A stretch of 47,234 nt of DNA from Anaerolineae bacterium. GTDB lineage: Bacteria > Chloroflexota > Anaerolineae > Promineifilales > Promineifilaceae. How positions within the stretch are numbered: position 1 is the first letter of the stretch; every line of letters begins with the position of its first letter. The notes beneath the pieces were generated by a model. It had not been told where the DNA came from, did no database searches, and saw nothing but the letters and a program-made list of their open reading frames with translations. The DNA lies in NCBI GenBank assembly GCA_019637635.1, contig JAHBVI010000047.1, forward strand, positions 1-47,234. Direction: 5' to 3'. The position numbers and the translations under genes were made by a program. Shown here in pieces: positions 7,741 to 15,274 of the stretch.

Positions 7741-8376
7741 TTATCGTTCCAGGGTGATAATCCCTTTTTCCAACGCAACTGTGACGGCAGCAGTACGGCC
7801 GTCTACCCCCAACTTGTTGAAAATGTGAATCAGGTGGCTCTTCACGGTGGCGGTGCTGATGTGCAGTTCTTTGCCAATTTGCTGGTTGCTGGCTCCTTTA
7901 GCTACCAGTTGCAGCACTTCAATTTCGCGGGCGCTCAGGTTCTCTTCGGCCGGGGCGCGCATTCGCGTCATCAGCCGGGAAGCGACCGCCGGCGACAGCA
8001 CCGACTCTCCTCTGGCAGCAGCGCGGATAGCGCGGAATAGCTCCTCACGCGGCGCATCTTTGAGCAGGTAGCCGGTGGCCCCGGCGGCAATGGCCCGCAC
8101 AATGTCGGCGTCAGAGTCATAGGTGGTGAGGACGAGGATGTGGGCGGCGGGCTGCGCCTTTTTGATCGCCTCGATAGCTCCCACACCATCCAGAACCGGC
8201 ATGCGCAAATCCATTAAGGTGACATCGGGGGTGAGGGAGAGGGTGAGGGTCACGGCCGTATCACCATCCGCCGCCAGCCCCACCACCTCAAAATCATCCT
8301 GCCCGGCCAACATTCCGGCCAGCCCTTCCCGTACCACCGGGTGATCATCGGCAATCAATATACTGATCCTCTTCAT
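7741..8376 (-). CDS. NarL/FixJ-family response regulator
   Basis: 211 residues. The receiver domain (about 1-120) has acidic pocket ADDH (residues 10-11), phosphoacceptor Asp56 in DVTLMDLRMP, and the conserved Lys in YLLKDAP. The LuxR-type helix-turn-helix (about 145-205) has LSAREIEVLQLVAKGASNQQIGKELHISTATVKSHL. It is the natural partner of the HisKA_3 kinase at 9304-10518, but two unrelated genes lie between them on the same strand. It probably regulates the ABC exporter at 10569-12261. The stop codon abuts the heptad tract. Confidence 0.93.
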   Translation of the reverse strand: MKRISILIADDHPVVREGLAGMLAGQDDFEVVGLAADGDTAVTLTLSLTPDVTLMDLRMPVLDGVGAIEAIKKAQPAAHILVLTTYDSDADIVRAIAAGATGYLLKDAPREELFRAIRAAARGESVLSPAVASRLMTRMRAPAEENLSAREIEVLQLVAKGASNQQIGKELHISTATVKSHLIHIFNKLGVDGRTAAVTVALEKGIITLER

Positions 8377-8402
8377 GGAATTTGCTCAATAGGGCGAATA
8401 AT

Positions 8403-8912
8403 TTACAGGTTGAACCGGGCGATGATTCCCCGCAATTGAATGATTTCAGTTTGTAGATCACGAATATGTATCCGTAATTCTTCATTTACCACTTCCGCTC
8501 TTTGTATCGCTTCTTGTAAACGTTGTTCGTTTTGTTTCAACTGGCGAAATGTGATCAATTGCGGGCGATTCAAGTGCAGCCAATGTATGTGAAACCAGCC
8601 ACGAGAAGTCAGACCAACGAGACGGCCGTCAGTCGTTTCTTGAATGTAGTGTGCTACGTCGTCTTGCAATGGATGAAGCAAATGTAAACTGTGCGGCATA
8701 TTTGGCTCCGGCCAATAATTGCCTTTGAACCGATTACAAGTAGTACACGCATAGACCAGATTTTGCGGGGCATCCGTTCCCCCTCTCGAAGTAGGTTGAA
8801 AATGATCTATTTCCAGTTCGCTGCCGACACTAATTTCAGGCACACCGCAATATCCGCACACAAAGTTGTACTGTTGGCGTACATTGTTGCGGATTTCAGC
8901 AGAGAGTGTCAT
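8403..8912 (-). CDS. HNH endonuclease-domain protein
   Basis: An HNH domain occupies about residues 1-70: CGYC, then LEIDHFQPTSRGGTDAPQNLVYACTTCNRFKG, giving the catalytic D-H, the Asn and His of the family, and paired CxxC zinc ligands. The rest is a helical C-terminal region (QLKQNEQRLQEAIQRAEVVNEELRIHIRDLQTE) that looks like a coiled coil. ATG 8912 overlaps the stop of the upstream coiled-coil gene (TGATG), so the two are translationally coupled. It probably cuts or nicks DNA; a defence or mobile-element role is possible. It sits between a histidine kinase and its likely response regulator and has a more AT-rich composition than both. Confidence 0.88.
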   Translation of the reverse strand: MTLSAEIRNNVRQQYNFVCGYCGVPEISVGSELEIDHFQPTSRGGTDAPQNLVYACTTCNRFKGNYWPEPNMPHSLHLLHPLQDDVAHYIQETTDGRLVGLTSRGWFHIHWLHLNRPQLITFRQLKQNEQRLQEAIQRAEVVNEELRIHIRDLQTEIIQLRGIIARFNL

Positions 8913-9262
8913 CAAGCGGGAGAGATATTACTTGTTAGATGCATGTAAGATTTCTGAATTTGTGTATTCCGCCGATCAAACTCGGCCAGCCAGCGGCGGG
9001 CATCAGCCACCAGTTGTTCTTGTTGAATGGCTAACTGCCCCAACGCCTCATTTTCATCCTGTACCGCCTGTAATTTCGTTTGCAACCCTATATTTTCAGC
9101 AGCAACTCGATCAAAGTAGGCAACTAACAAGCGGGTCTCGTTTACCTGAACTGTCTGAATCAATTGGGACAGTTCTTCTTGCTCTGCGACCGTTAATTCG
9201 CCCGCCAGTTGTTTTAAGCGCAGTTCATCAAATCGGTCTGTTAATTGTTCGTTCCATTCCAT
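8912..9262 (-). CDS. Small coiled-coil protein coupled to the HNH gene
   Basis: About 116 residues, almost entirely helical and rich in Glu, Gln and Leu, with heptad-like spacing (ELRLKQLAGELTVAEQEELSQLIQTV; VQDENEALGQLAIQQEQLVADARRWLAEFDRRN). No catalytic motif and no family recognised. I chose the ATG at 9262 because GAGG lies 6 nt upstream; ATGs at 9265 and 9274 are alternatives. The shared TGATG with the HNH gene suggests a stoichiometric partner, perhaps an inhibitor or targeting subunit. That function is inferred only from coupling, since the HNH protein also has a helical tail that could pair with it. Confidence 0.7.
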   Translation of the reverse strand: MEWNEQLTDRFDELRLKQLAGELTVAEQEELSQLIQTVQVNETRLLVAYFDRVAAENIGLQTKLQAVQDENEALGQLAIQQEQLVADARRWLAEFDRRNTQIQKSYMHLTSNISPA

Positions 9263-9303
9263 CATCCACCTCATTTGCTTATGCGCCCATTATACATGAT
9301 TGT

Positions 9304-10518
9304 TCAACTAGAAATGGGAATAGACACAACAACGGTTGTGCCTTCGCCGGGTTCACTTTCGATTTCCACAGCGCCGCCTAATTGGGCAGCCCGTTCACGC
9401 ATGGCCTGAAGGCCGTAGCCCCCGCCTAATGACGAGGGGGCCGCGCCGTTGATGCCGACGCCATTGTCTTGCACATCCAGAATGACCATGTCGGTCATAT
9501 AAGAGAGGGTGATTTGCACGGCCGTGGCCTGCGCATGTTTCCGTATGTTGTTCAACGATTCCTGGGCCGCCCGCAGCAGGGTGACCTCTACGTCAGGATG
9601 TAGCGGATGAGGGTTGCCGGTGATGGTTGTGGTAGCCGGGATGCTGGTTTCTTCCTGCCAGCGCACGGCCGTGCGCTCAATCGCCTCCGGTAATGATTGC
9701 TGCTCCAACAAATCGGGGCGTAAATCTTGCACCACCCGCCGCGCCTGATCCAGACTGAGGCGGGCGGTTTTACGTGCCTGATCCAGATGTTTTTGCACCG
9801 TTTCCGGCTGATCGGGCATGGCCTGTTCGGCCGCTTCCAGGTGCATGACAATACTGGTAAACCCTTGCGCCAGCGTATCGTGAATTTCCCGCGCCAGCCG
9901 CTGCCGCTCTTCCAACATACCCTCGTGCCGTTTGGTTTCCGCCAATTCCGCCTGGGTTATCTCCAATTGTTCAATCAACTGCCGTCGCTGCATACTCTGG
10001 TTAATGATGGCCGACATCCAGGCGCCTAACAAAATGCTGGCCGCGCCGGCAAACAAATAAATCCAGACAATGGGGCTGTTCAACGAAATGGGCTGCCCGG
10101 CGTCGCTGGACTGTTGGTAAATGATGGTGGTGATAAGCAGCAGCGTGGCGATGATGGCATAGGGGATGGGCAGGTGACGGAAAATCTGGCTAAACAATCC
10201 GGCCAGGACAAAGTAATAAGCAGGCGACAGACCAACGAGTAAAAACCAGAGGCCAATATCACCGAGGAGGACGATGAATTGGCGATACGGCCGTACATCC
10301 CGCACCTTGCCGCCGCCGTAAACCAGCCGGAAACCAACGCCATGCCATAACAGTAACACGGCCGTCAGCCCCAACGGTTGCCAGACAGTCCCGTCACGGC
10401 CGTCGTCCACCAGCATGAACAAGGTGGAAACGGCCACCGACACATAAAAAATGGTCGTCCACAGCCAATCCCACTTGATCCAGACATCAGGTTGTTGGTG
10501 ACGGTTTGTGTTTACCAT
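9304..10518 (-). CDS. HisKA_3 sensor histidine kinase
   Basis: 404 residues. About six membrane segments (residues 10-180) are followed by a coiled linker, a dimerisation box with phosphoacceptor His (LAREIHDTLAQGFTSIVMHLEAAEQ) and a HATPase_c domain (ESLNNIRKHAQA N-box, DNGVGI, GGGYGLQAMRERAAQLGG). This is the NarX/LiaS/DesK type that pairs with NarL regulators such as 7741-8376. I chose ATG 10518 (MVNTNRH); a longer frame runs into the perfect hairpin at 10527-10559. Its place downstream of an ABC exporter and a LiaF-like protein suggests cell-envelope stress sensing. Confidence 0.92.
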   Translation of the reverse strand: MVNTNRHQQPDVWIKWDWLWTTIFYVSVAVSTLFMLVDDGRDGTVWQPLGLTAVLLLWHGVGFRLVYGGGKVRDVRPYRQFIVLLGDIGLWFLLVGLSPAYYFVLAGLFSQIFRHLPIPYAIIATLLLITTIIYQQSSDAGQPISLNSPIVWIYLFAGAASILLGAWMSAIINQSMQRRQLIEQLEITQAELAETKRHEGMLEERQRLAREIHDTLAQGFTSIVMHLEAAEQAMPDQPETVQKHLDQARKTARLSLDQARRVVQDLRPDLLEQQSLPEAIERTAVRWQEETSIPATTTITGNPHPLHPDVEVTLLRAAQESLNNIRKHAQATAVQITLSYMTDMVILDVQDNGVGINGAAPSSLGGGYGLQAMRERAAQLGGAVEIESEPGEGTTVVVSIPISS

Positions 10519-10526
10519 GCGCTTGC

Positions 10527-10559
10527 AAGTGCGACGCCCTTTCAAAGGGCGTCGCACTT
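10527..10559. repeat. Perfect 16-bp hairpin between permease and kinase genes
   Basis: Arms AAGTGCGACGCCCTTT and its exact complement are separated by one base. The hairpin falls between the stop of the ABC permease and the start of the histidine kinase on the minus strand. It could be an intercistronic terminator/attenuator or RNA-stabilising element, or a REP-like repeat. Confidence 0.88.
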
Positions 10560-10568
10560 AGTGTAACA

Positions 10569-11309
10569 CTACTCCCAACGAAAGGTGAACCGGGAGATGA
10601 TGAGGCCGAGGATGAGCACGGCCGTAATGAAGGCCACGGCCGTCAGATTCCACACCCCGCGCAGCCACAAGTCTTCCAGCAAAATGACCACCTGCGTCAG
10701 CGGCAGCACTTTGGCAATCTCTTGCAACCCTTCAGGCATAATAAAGCGGGGCATGGCCGCGCCAGAGAGGAAGAGCATGGGGAAAAAGATCGCCATGCCC
10801 ACCGCCTGCGCCGTGCGCGGCGTGGGCATCACCCCCGCCAGCACAAAACCAATGGCAAAAAAGCTAAACGCACTCAGCAAAATCCCCGGCAATATCATCA
10901 CATCGCCGCCGCTGGGCAGGCGCAAATCAAGCAGCAGCAGCCCGGTAATCACCAGCAACGTGATACCCAACAGGGCGATGATGGTTTGCGCCGCCACCTG
11001 CGACCAGAGAATGGACTTGGACTGTACCGGCGTGGCTCGTAAACGGCGCAATACACCATTTTCCCGATAGGTGGCCATGCTGATGGGAATACTTAACATG
11101 CCAATGGTACCGATGATCATGCCGATGTAGCCGGGTACCGACAGGTCTACCTGCCCATAGCCGCCCAAAAAGGTTTCCGGCTCATTGCCAAAGATGAGGC
11201 CAAACAAGATCATCAACATGACGGGAAAGGCCAGAGTGAAAAAGAGGCCAATGGGTTCGCGTAGTTGTAGTTTGAGTTCCGAATAAGTGAGTTTGAGAAA
11301 AGGTTTCAT
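10569..11309 (-). CDS. ABC-2 type transporter permease
   Basis: A 246-residue protein with about six membrane segments. The N-terminus LTYSELKLQLREPIGLFFTLAFPVMLMILFGLIFG is the typical ABC-2 opening, and PTPRTAQAVGMAIFFPMLFLSGAAMPRFIMPEGLQEIAKVLPLTQVVILLEDLW is the ABC2_membrane signature. The start is ATG 11309. It forms an exporter with the ATPase encoded just upstream (11350-12261, 40-nt gap). Substrate unknown; drug or lipid export is typical for this context. Confidence 0.92.
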   Translation of the reverse strand: MKPFLKLTYSELKLQLREPIGLFFTLAFPVMLMILFGLIFGNEPETFLGGYGQVDLSVPGYIGMIIGTIGMLSIPISMATYRENGVLRRLRATPVQSKSILWSQVAAQTIIALLGITLLVITGLLLLDLRLPSGGDVMILPGILLSAFSFFAIGFVLAGVMPTPRTAQAVGMAIFFPMLFLSGAAMPRFIMPEGLQEIAKVLPLTQVVILLEDLWLRGVWNLTAVAFITAVLILGLIISRFTFRWE

Positions 11310-11349
11310 GGTTGTCTCCACAGGTGGAAGATTTGGGAAAATCGCCCAC

Positions 11350-12261
11350 CTAATTTCGTATTGCCCGGCCTGTGAGGGCCAGGAACACATCTTCCAGATT
11401 GGCTTGCTGCACGCGCAGGTCATGGGGGGCGATGTTGTGTTGAGCCAGGGCAGCGGCGACGTTTGCCAGCAGCGGGCCGCGGCCGGTGACGGTCACTTGC
11501 TGGTTCTGCTGGTTCACGGCCGTGACCCCCGCCACCGCACGCAGCACATCCGCCTCAAACCCGTTCGGGGTGGTGAAATGCACCTGAGTTTCGCTCTGCA
11601 ATTGGGCGACCAGGTTTGGGGGTGTGTCCAGGGCAATGACACGGCCGTGATCAATAATCGCCACCCGGTCGGCCAACGCCTCAATCTCGTCCATAAAATG
11701 GGTGATCAGCACCACCGTCTTGCCCTGGTCGCGCACGGCGCGAACCAGGTCCCAGGTGGCGCGGCGCGCCTGCGGGTCCAGCCCCGTTGTCAATTCATCC
11801 AGAAAGACGACCTCCGGGTCATTGAGCAAGGCCAACGCGATAAAGAGGCGCTGCTTTTGCCCACCAGACAGATTGCCAAAATGCGCCTGTTGTTTATCTG
11901 CCAGCCCCCATGTTTCCAACAGTGGTTCCCAGGGTGCGGTGCGCTCATAAAACGAGGCGTACAAATCCAGCGCTTCCCACACCTTCATCCGGTCAGGCAG
12001 GGCCGCTTCCTGTAATTGCACGCCAATGCGGTTGCCCAGCTTCTTCCGTTCGGTCTGGGGATTCATGCCCAGGACGGAAACTGAGCCGCTATCGGGTTGG
12101 CGCAGGCCAATGATGGATTCGATGGTAGTAGTTTTGCCCGCTCCGTTGGGGCCGACGATGCCGAAGATTTCACCAGGTTGCACGGTTAAAGAGACATCGG
12201 CCACGGCTACGGTACGGCCGTAAGCCTTCTGCAAATTTTTCACTTCAATAATAGGGTTCAT
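11350..12261 (-). CDS. ABC transporter ATP-binding protein
   Basis: 303 residues with Walker A GPNGAGKTT (37-45), a Q-loop, signature LSGGQKQRL, Walker B VVFLDELTTGLDP and H-loop ITHFMDE. The DrrA-like C-terminal extension (about 220-303) is typical of drug/lipid exporters of the ABC-2 class. The start ATG 12261 follows a hairpin at 12275-12306. It pairs with the downstream permease. Confidence 0.95.
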   Translation of the reverse strand: MNPIIEVKNLQKAYGRTVAVADVSLTVQPGEIFGIVGPNGAGKTTTIESIIGLRQPDSGSVSVLGMNPQTERKKLGNRIGVQLQEAALPDRMKVWEALDLYASFYERTAPWEPLLETWGLADKQQAHFGNLSGGQKQRLFIALALLNDPEVVFLDELTTGLDPQARRATWDLVRAVRDQGKTVVLITHFMDEIEALADRVAIIDHGRVIALDTPPNLVAQLQSETQVHFTTPNGFEADVLRAVAGVTAVNQQNQQVTVTGRGPLLANVAAALAQHNIAPHDLRVQQANLEDVFLALTGRAIRN

Positions 12262-12274
12262 CAGATTTTCCCGG

Positions 12275-12306
12275 AGGCAGGGCGGCCACAAGGGCCGCCT
12301 CTGCCT
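12275..12306. repeat. Imperfect hairpin at stop/start junction
   Basis: AGGCAGGGCGGCC pairs with GGGCCGCCTCTGCCT across a 4-nt loop with a bulge. It occupies the gap between the stop of the LiaF-like gene and the start of the ATPase gene on the minus strand. It may be an intercistronic RNA stem that tunes expression between the two. Confidence 0.7.
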
Positions 12307-12680
12307 TAGCGGCGGCTGCTCAAAAAGATGGAGATGCCAGCAAAAATGAAGCCCAACGGCCACAGCCCGCTCCAACTCAGGTTGAACAGGAAGACGGCCA
12401 TGGCCGCCAGGACGGTCAACCCACCGATAAGCGCGCCGGTGCTTCTGCTGGTGAGACGGCCGTACCGCTGATATTCGGCCCACACGTGGCGCAGCATGGT
12501 GATGGCCGGTATGAGCAAAAACAGCGCCCACCAATTGTTCAATGAAAACTCTGTAAAGTTGCTGAGCAATAGTCCAATGCCCACCACAATCAAAACGAGA
12601 GCCATAATCCAATTGCTGCCCTTGTCTGCGGCTACCCTTTCTTTTTCTTCATATTTCAACTCTTTCATTTCGTCGCCCAT
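12306..12680 (-). CDS. Small LiaF/DUF5668-like membrane protein
   Basis: 124 residues: a charged 20-residue N-terminus, then four membrane segments (WIMALVLIVVGIGLLLSN; WWALFLLIPAITML; LIGGLTVLAAMAVFLFN; LWPLGFIFAGISIFLS). This resembles the N-terminal membrane half of LiaF-type proteins, which inhibit histidine kinases of cell-envelope stress systems. AGGAG upstream of ATG supports the start. It is the first gene of the minus-strand run through the ABC exporter, kinase and regulator. A LiaF-like inhibitory role is inferred from context. Confidence 0.72.
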   Translation of the reverse strand: MGDEMKELKYEEKERVAADKGSNWIMALVLIVVGIGLLLSNFTEFSLNNWWALFLLIPAITMLRHVWAEYQRYGRLTSRSTGALIGGLTVLAAMAVFLFNLSWSGLWPLGFIFAGISIFLSSRR

Positions 12681-12914
12681 GTTTATTCTCCTGTTGCAAC
12701 TTGGCCCAGGGCAAAATGCAGTTTGGCGGTGGCAGACCTTTTGCAGACGCCTGCCGCCTGAATTTGATTAAGATAGGTACAGCTTACCGGTTGGCGCAGG
12801 GAAAGTAAGCCATCAAGGGATTGAATTTGGATGATGGAGAGGTGGATTGTGGGGTCAGTCAGGTGGTAACGGCCGTATCCACCAAAAGGTTGATATGGTG
12901 TGGTCGGTGGCCGG
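12681..12914. other. 234-bp intergenic region
   Basis: Only one ACGGCCGT (near 12869) and no gene seen. It should carry the promoter of the minus-strand operon 12680-7741. Confidence 0.5.
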
Positions 12915-13577
12915 TTATGGCGCTTCTGGCGATTTTTTGCGGGAGGCAGACAGTTTGCCGCGCAAAAATTCAATGATTGCCGGCATGAGGGAAAGGATAA
13001 ACACGCCCACCAGCATCAGACCAAAGTTTTTCTGGACAAGGGGTTGGGCGCCAAAAAAGTAGCCACTGAAAAGGGTGATAGACACCCAAATAATATTGCC
13101 AATGATGCTAATGGGCAGGAAACGGCCGTACTCCATCGCGCCCAACCCGGCCACCAACGGCACAAAGCAGCGCATAACGGGTACAAAGCGGGCCAGGATA
13201 ATGGCCTTGCCGCCATGCCGGTCATAAAACGCCTGCGTTCGGGTCAGGTATTCGGGTTTCAGGTAGTGGTAACGGCCGTCAAAGGCGCGTGGCCCAATCA
13301 AACTACCCCAAAAATAGTTCAACGAATCCCCCAAAATGGCCGCGGTGACAAACAAGAAAAACAAAACAACGATATTCAAAACATCCAGACCGGCCAACGC
13401 CCCCGCCACAAATATGAGCGAATCACTGGGCAAAAAAAGGGCAACCACCAACCCCGTCTCCACAAACACCACCGCAAACAACAGCAAATAAGCCCACACC
13501 CCCAACACATCTACCATCTCTGCCAGGTGCGCATCCAGATGAATGACAAAATCAAACAGCTGCGTCAAAATCTCCAA
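12915..13577 (-). CDS. DedA-family membrane protein
   Basis: 220 residues with the DedA (SNARE-associated/VTT) pattern: VFVETGLVVALFLPSDSLIFVAGALAG (E-x-G-x-x-x-P-x-P-G/S-x), LGDSLNYFWGSLIGPR, and FYDRHGGKAIILARFVPVMRCFVPLVAGLGAM, the conserved F/Y-x-x-x-G-x-x-x-x-x-x-R-F-x-P-x-x-R motif. Family knowledge: DedA proteins are polytopic inner-membrane lipid transporters, several implicated in recycling undecaprenyl phosphate. It lies 27 nt downstream of rsgA on the same strand. Confidence 0.93.
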   Translation of the reverse strand: MEILTQLFDFVIHLDAHLAEMVDVLGVWAYLLLFAVVFVETGLVVALFLPSDSLIFVAGALAGLDVLNIVVLFFLFVTAAILGDSLNYFWGSLIGPRAFDGRYHYLKPEYLTRTQAFYDRHGGKAIILARFVPVMRCFVPLVAGLGAMEYGRFLPISIIGNIIWVSITLFSGYFFGAQPLVQKNFGLMLVGVFILSLMPAIIEFLRGKLSASRKKSPEAP

Positions 13578-13604
13578 TCTCGCATCTCCATTGCCCGACG
13601 CAAA

Positions 13605-14546
13605 CTAATAAGCGGCATCATCCAATGCCTGATGCTCTTCACGCAGGCGCAGGTAACTTTCGTAGCGTTGGGGGGAAATGTCGCCGCGCTGCACGGCCGT
13701 GCGCACCGCACAACCCGGCTCATGGTGATGGCTGCAATCGCTAAAGCGGCAGTCGGCCACAAAGGGGGCGATCTCGCGGAAATAAGCGTCCACTTCCGAC
13801 GGTTCCAGGTCATACAACGCCAGCCCGCGAATACCGGGGGTGTCGGCTACATAACCACCCCCATCCAGCGCCAGCAGTTGAGCAAAGCGCGTCGTATGTG
13901 TCCCTTTGCCGGAATAAGTACTCACCTCGCTCACCTTTAGCCCCAGGCCGGGCTGGATAGCGTTCAACAAGCTCGATTTACCTACCCCTGATGACCCGGC
14001 CAGCACGGAAATTTTGCCCCGCAAACAGTCACGTAATACCTCAATTCCTTCCCCCGTTTTGACGCTGGTGTAGATGACCTGGTAGCCAATCCGGGCATAT
14101 ACGTCAAACAGTTCATGCGCTTTTTCCGGTTTCACCAGGTCTACTTTGTTGGCGCAGATCACGGCCGTCAGCTCATTCATCTCTGCCACCACCAAAAACC
14201 GATCCAGTTTACGCAGGCTGGGGAAGGGGTCCTTCACGGCAAAAACAAACACTACCTGGTCTACATTGGCGACCAACACCTGTTCCTGGTCGCTACTCAG
14301 TTCACGGTCGCGGGCCGACGGCCGTGAACGGGACAACACACTCTTCCGTTCCGCCACCTCTTCAATGGTGCCCGTGCCGTCCGGGTTCAGGGAAACGCTC
14401 ACCCAATCCCCCACCGCCACGATGGAGCTTTCCTGCCACTCCTTCTTCAACCGCCCCGGCAACTGCGCCACAATCTCGCCGTTGTCCGTTTCCACGGTAA
14501 AAAAGCCACTAATCGCTTTGATGACACGGCCGTTTAACTGGTTCAA
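13605..14546 (-). CDS. rsgA: Small-ribosomal-subunit biogenesis GTPase RsgA
   Basis: 313 residues. An N-terminal OB-fold is followed by a circularly permuted GTPase: G4 CANKVDL precedes G1 GSSGVGKSSLLNAI and G3 DTPGIRG. The C-terminal zinc finger has C-x(n)-C-S-H-H-H-E-P-G-C. RsgA checks late maturation of the 30S decoding centre. The start is TTG 14546, with GGTGAG about 9 nt upstream; an in-frame stop lies three codons before it, so no longer start is possible. Confidence 0.96.
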   Translation of the reverse strand: MNQLNGRVIKAISGFFTVETDNGEIVAQLPGRLKKEWQESSIVAVGDWVSVSLNPDGTGTIEEVAERKSVLSRSRPSARDRELSSDQEQVLVANVDQVVFVFAVKDPFPSLRKLDRFLVVAEMNELTAVICANKVDLVKPEKAHELFDVYARIGYQVIYTSVKTGEGIEVLRDCLRGKISVLAGSSGVGKSSLLNAIQPGLGLKVSEVSTYSGKGTHTTRFAQLLALDGGGYVADTPGIRGLALYDLEPSEVDAYFREIAPFVADCRFSDCSHHHEPGCAVRTAVQRGDISPQRYESYLRLREEHQALDDAAY

Positions 14547-14564
14547 GGATGCTCACCCACTTTG

Positions 14565-15257
14565 TCAATCATCTTTCTCTCCCCGAAGATCAACCCAAAA
14601 ATGATGTAATCGAAAAGGGGAAATGGGAAACGGCCGTTCTAGATCATGGGCAAACTCAGCAATTCCAGTTTCTTCCCAATTTTTTATTAGTTGTAGTAAT
14701 GGGATGGGGTCAGAATTGTTTTGAGCAGTTTGATTAACCTCCCCCAGAACATCATTGAGTCCCATGCTCTGGATATACCCAATCATTCCGCCCGTGTCGT
14801 CACCTTTACCATATTCATGAGGGGGTGACAGAAAACGCAGAATCCCGTGGTTTACGTAATTTGAATTCAAATTCCAGGCTGAACTTGATGGATGCCCAAG
14901 CCGTTTGCATTCTAGTATGAAGCGACGTTCGCAAGACGCTTCATCTGCAAGAGAATCAATAAATTGCCAATAGAAATCAGGCCTTTTTTCCTCTCGTTCT
15001 GCCGGGGTGTCATCGCCATAGTATGGAGGGCTTTTGCCTTCCCGCGTAGGCATGTGATATGAGAATCTCAAACGATTACAAGCTTGTCGAAAACAGCGGA
15101 ATAGTTCACGATTCAAACTGGGGTGAATTGGACTATCTTCAATTTCGGGAAGATTTGGTTTTTGCTGAAGAATAAACAAGGTTTCATAGATCAATGTGAA
15201 AATATCTTGTTTATACCTTTCCCAGGTGTTGGCTTGTGAGATCAGCGGTTGGCTCAT
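14565..15257 (-). CDS. Putative PD-(D/E)XK-type nuclease partner of the adjacent methyltransferase
   Basis: A 230-residue protein without a family I can name. RPDFYWQF (Asp near residue 91) followed 24 residues later by FILECKRLG (near 116) matches the D...ExK core of PD-(D/E)XK nucleases. It starts 17 nt after the stop of the 1120-residue methyltransferase on the same strand, so the two likely form one operon and a restriction-modification-like pair. It is AT-rich relative to its neighbours; its only ACGGCCGT is at 14630, near its 3' end. Catalytic activity is inferred from the motif. Confidence 0.6.
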   Translation of the reverse strand: MSQPLISQANTWERYKQDIFTLIYETLFILQQKPNLPEIEDSPIHPSLNRELFRCFRQACNRLRFSYHMPTREGKSPPYYGDDTPAEREEKRPDFYWQFIDSLADEASCERRFILECKRLGHPSSSAWNLNSNYVNHGILRFLSPPHEYGKGDDTGGMIGYIQSMGLNDVLGEVNQTAQNNSDPIPLLQLIKNWEETGIAEFAHDLERPFPISPFRLHHFWVDLRGEKDD

Positions 15258-15274
15258 GGGTACGACTGGATTAC

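Noticed and set aside
6726..7778. 350-residue minus-strand frame
   Set aside because: Antisense of the anti-sigma candidate; begins in the heptad tract and shows no domain.
10519..10557. Longer start for the HisKA_3 kinase
   Set aside because: The extra residues are encoded by the perfect hairpin at 10527-10559 and have no ribosome-binding site.
12900..13940. 346-residue plus-strand frame
   Set aside because: Antisense shadow of the DedA and RsgA genes, which have clear family motifs on the other strand.
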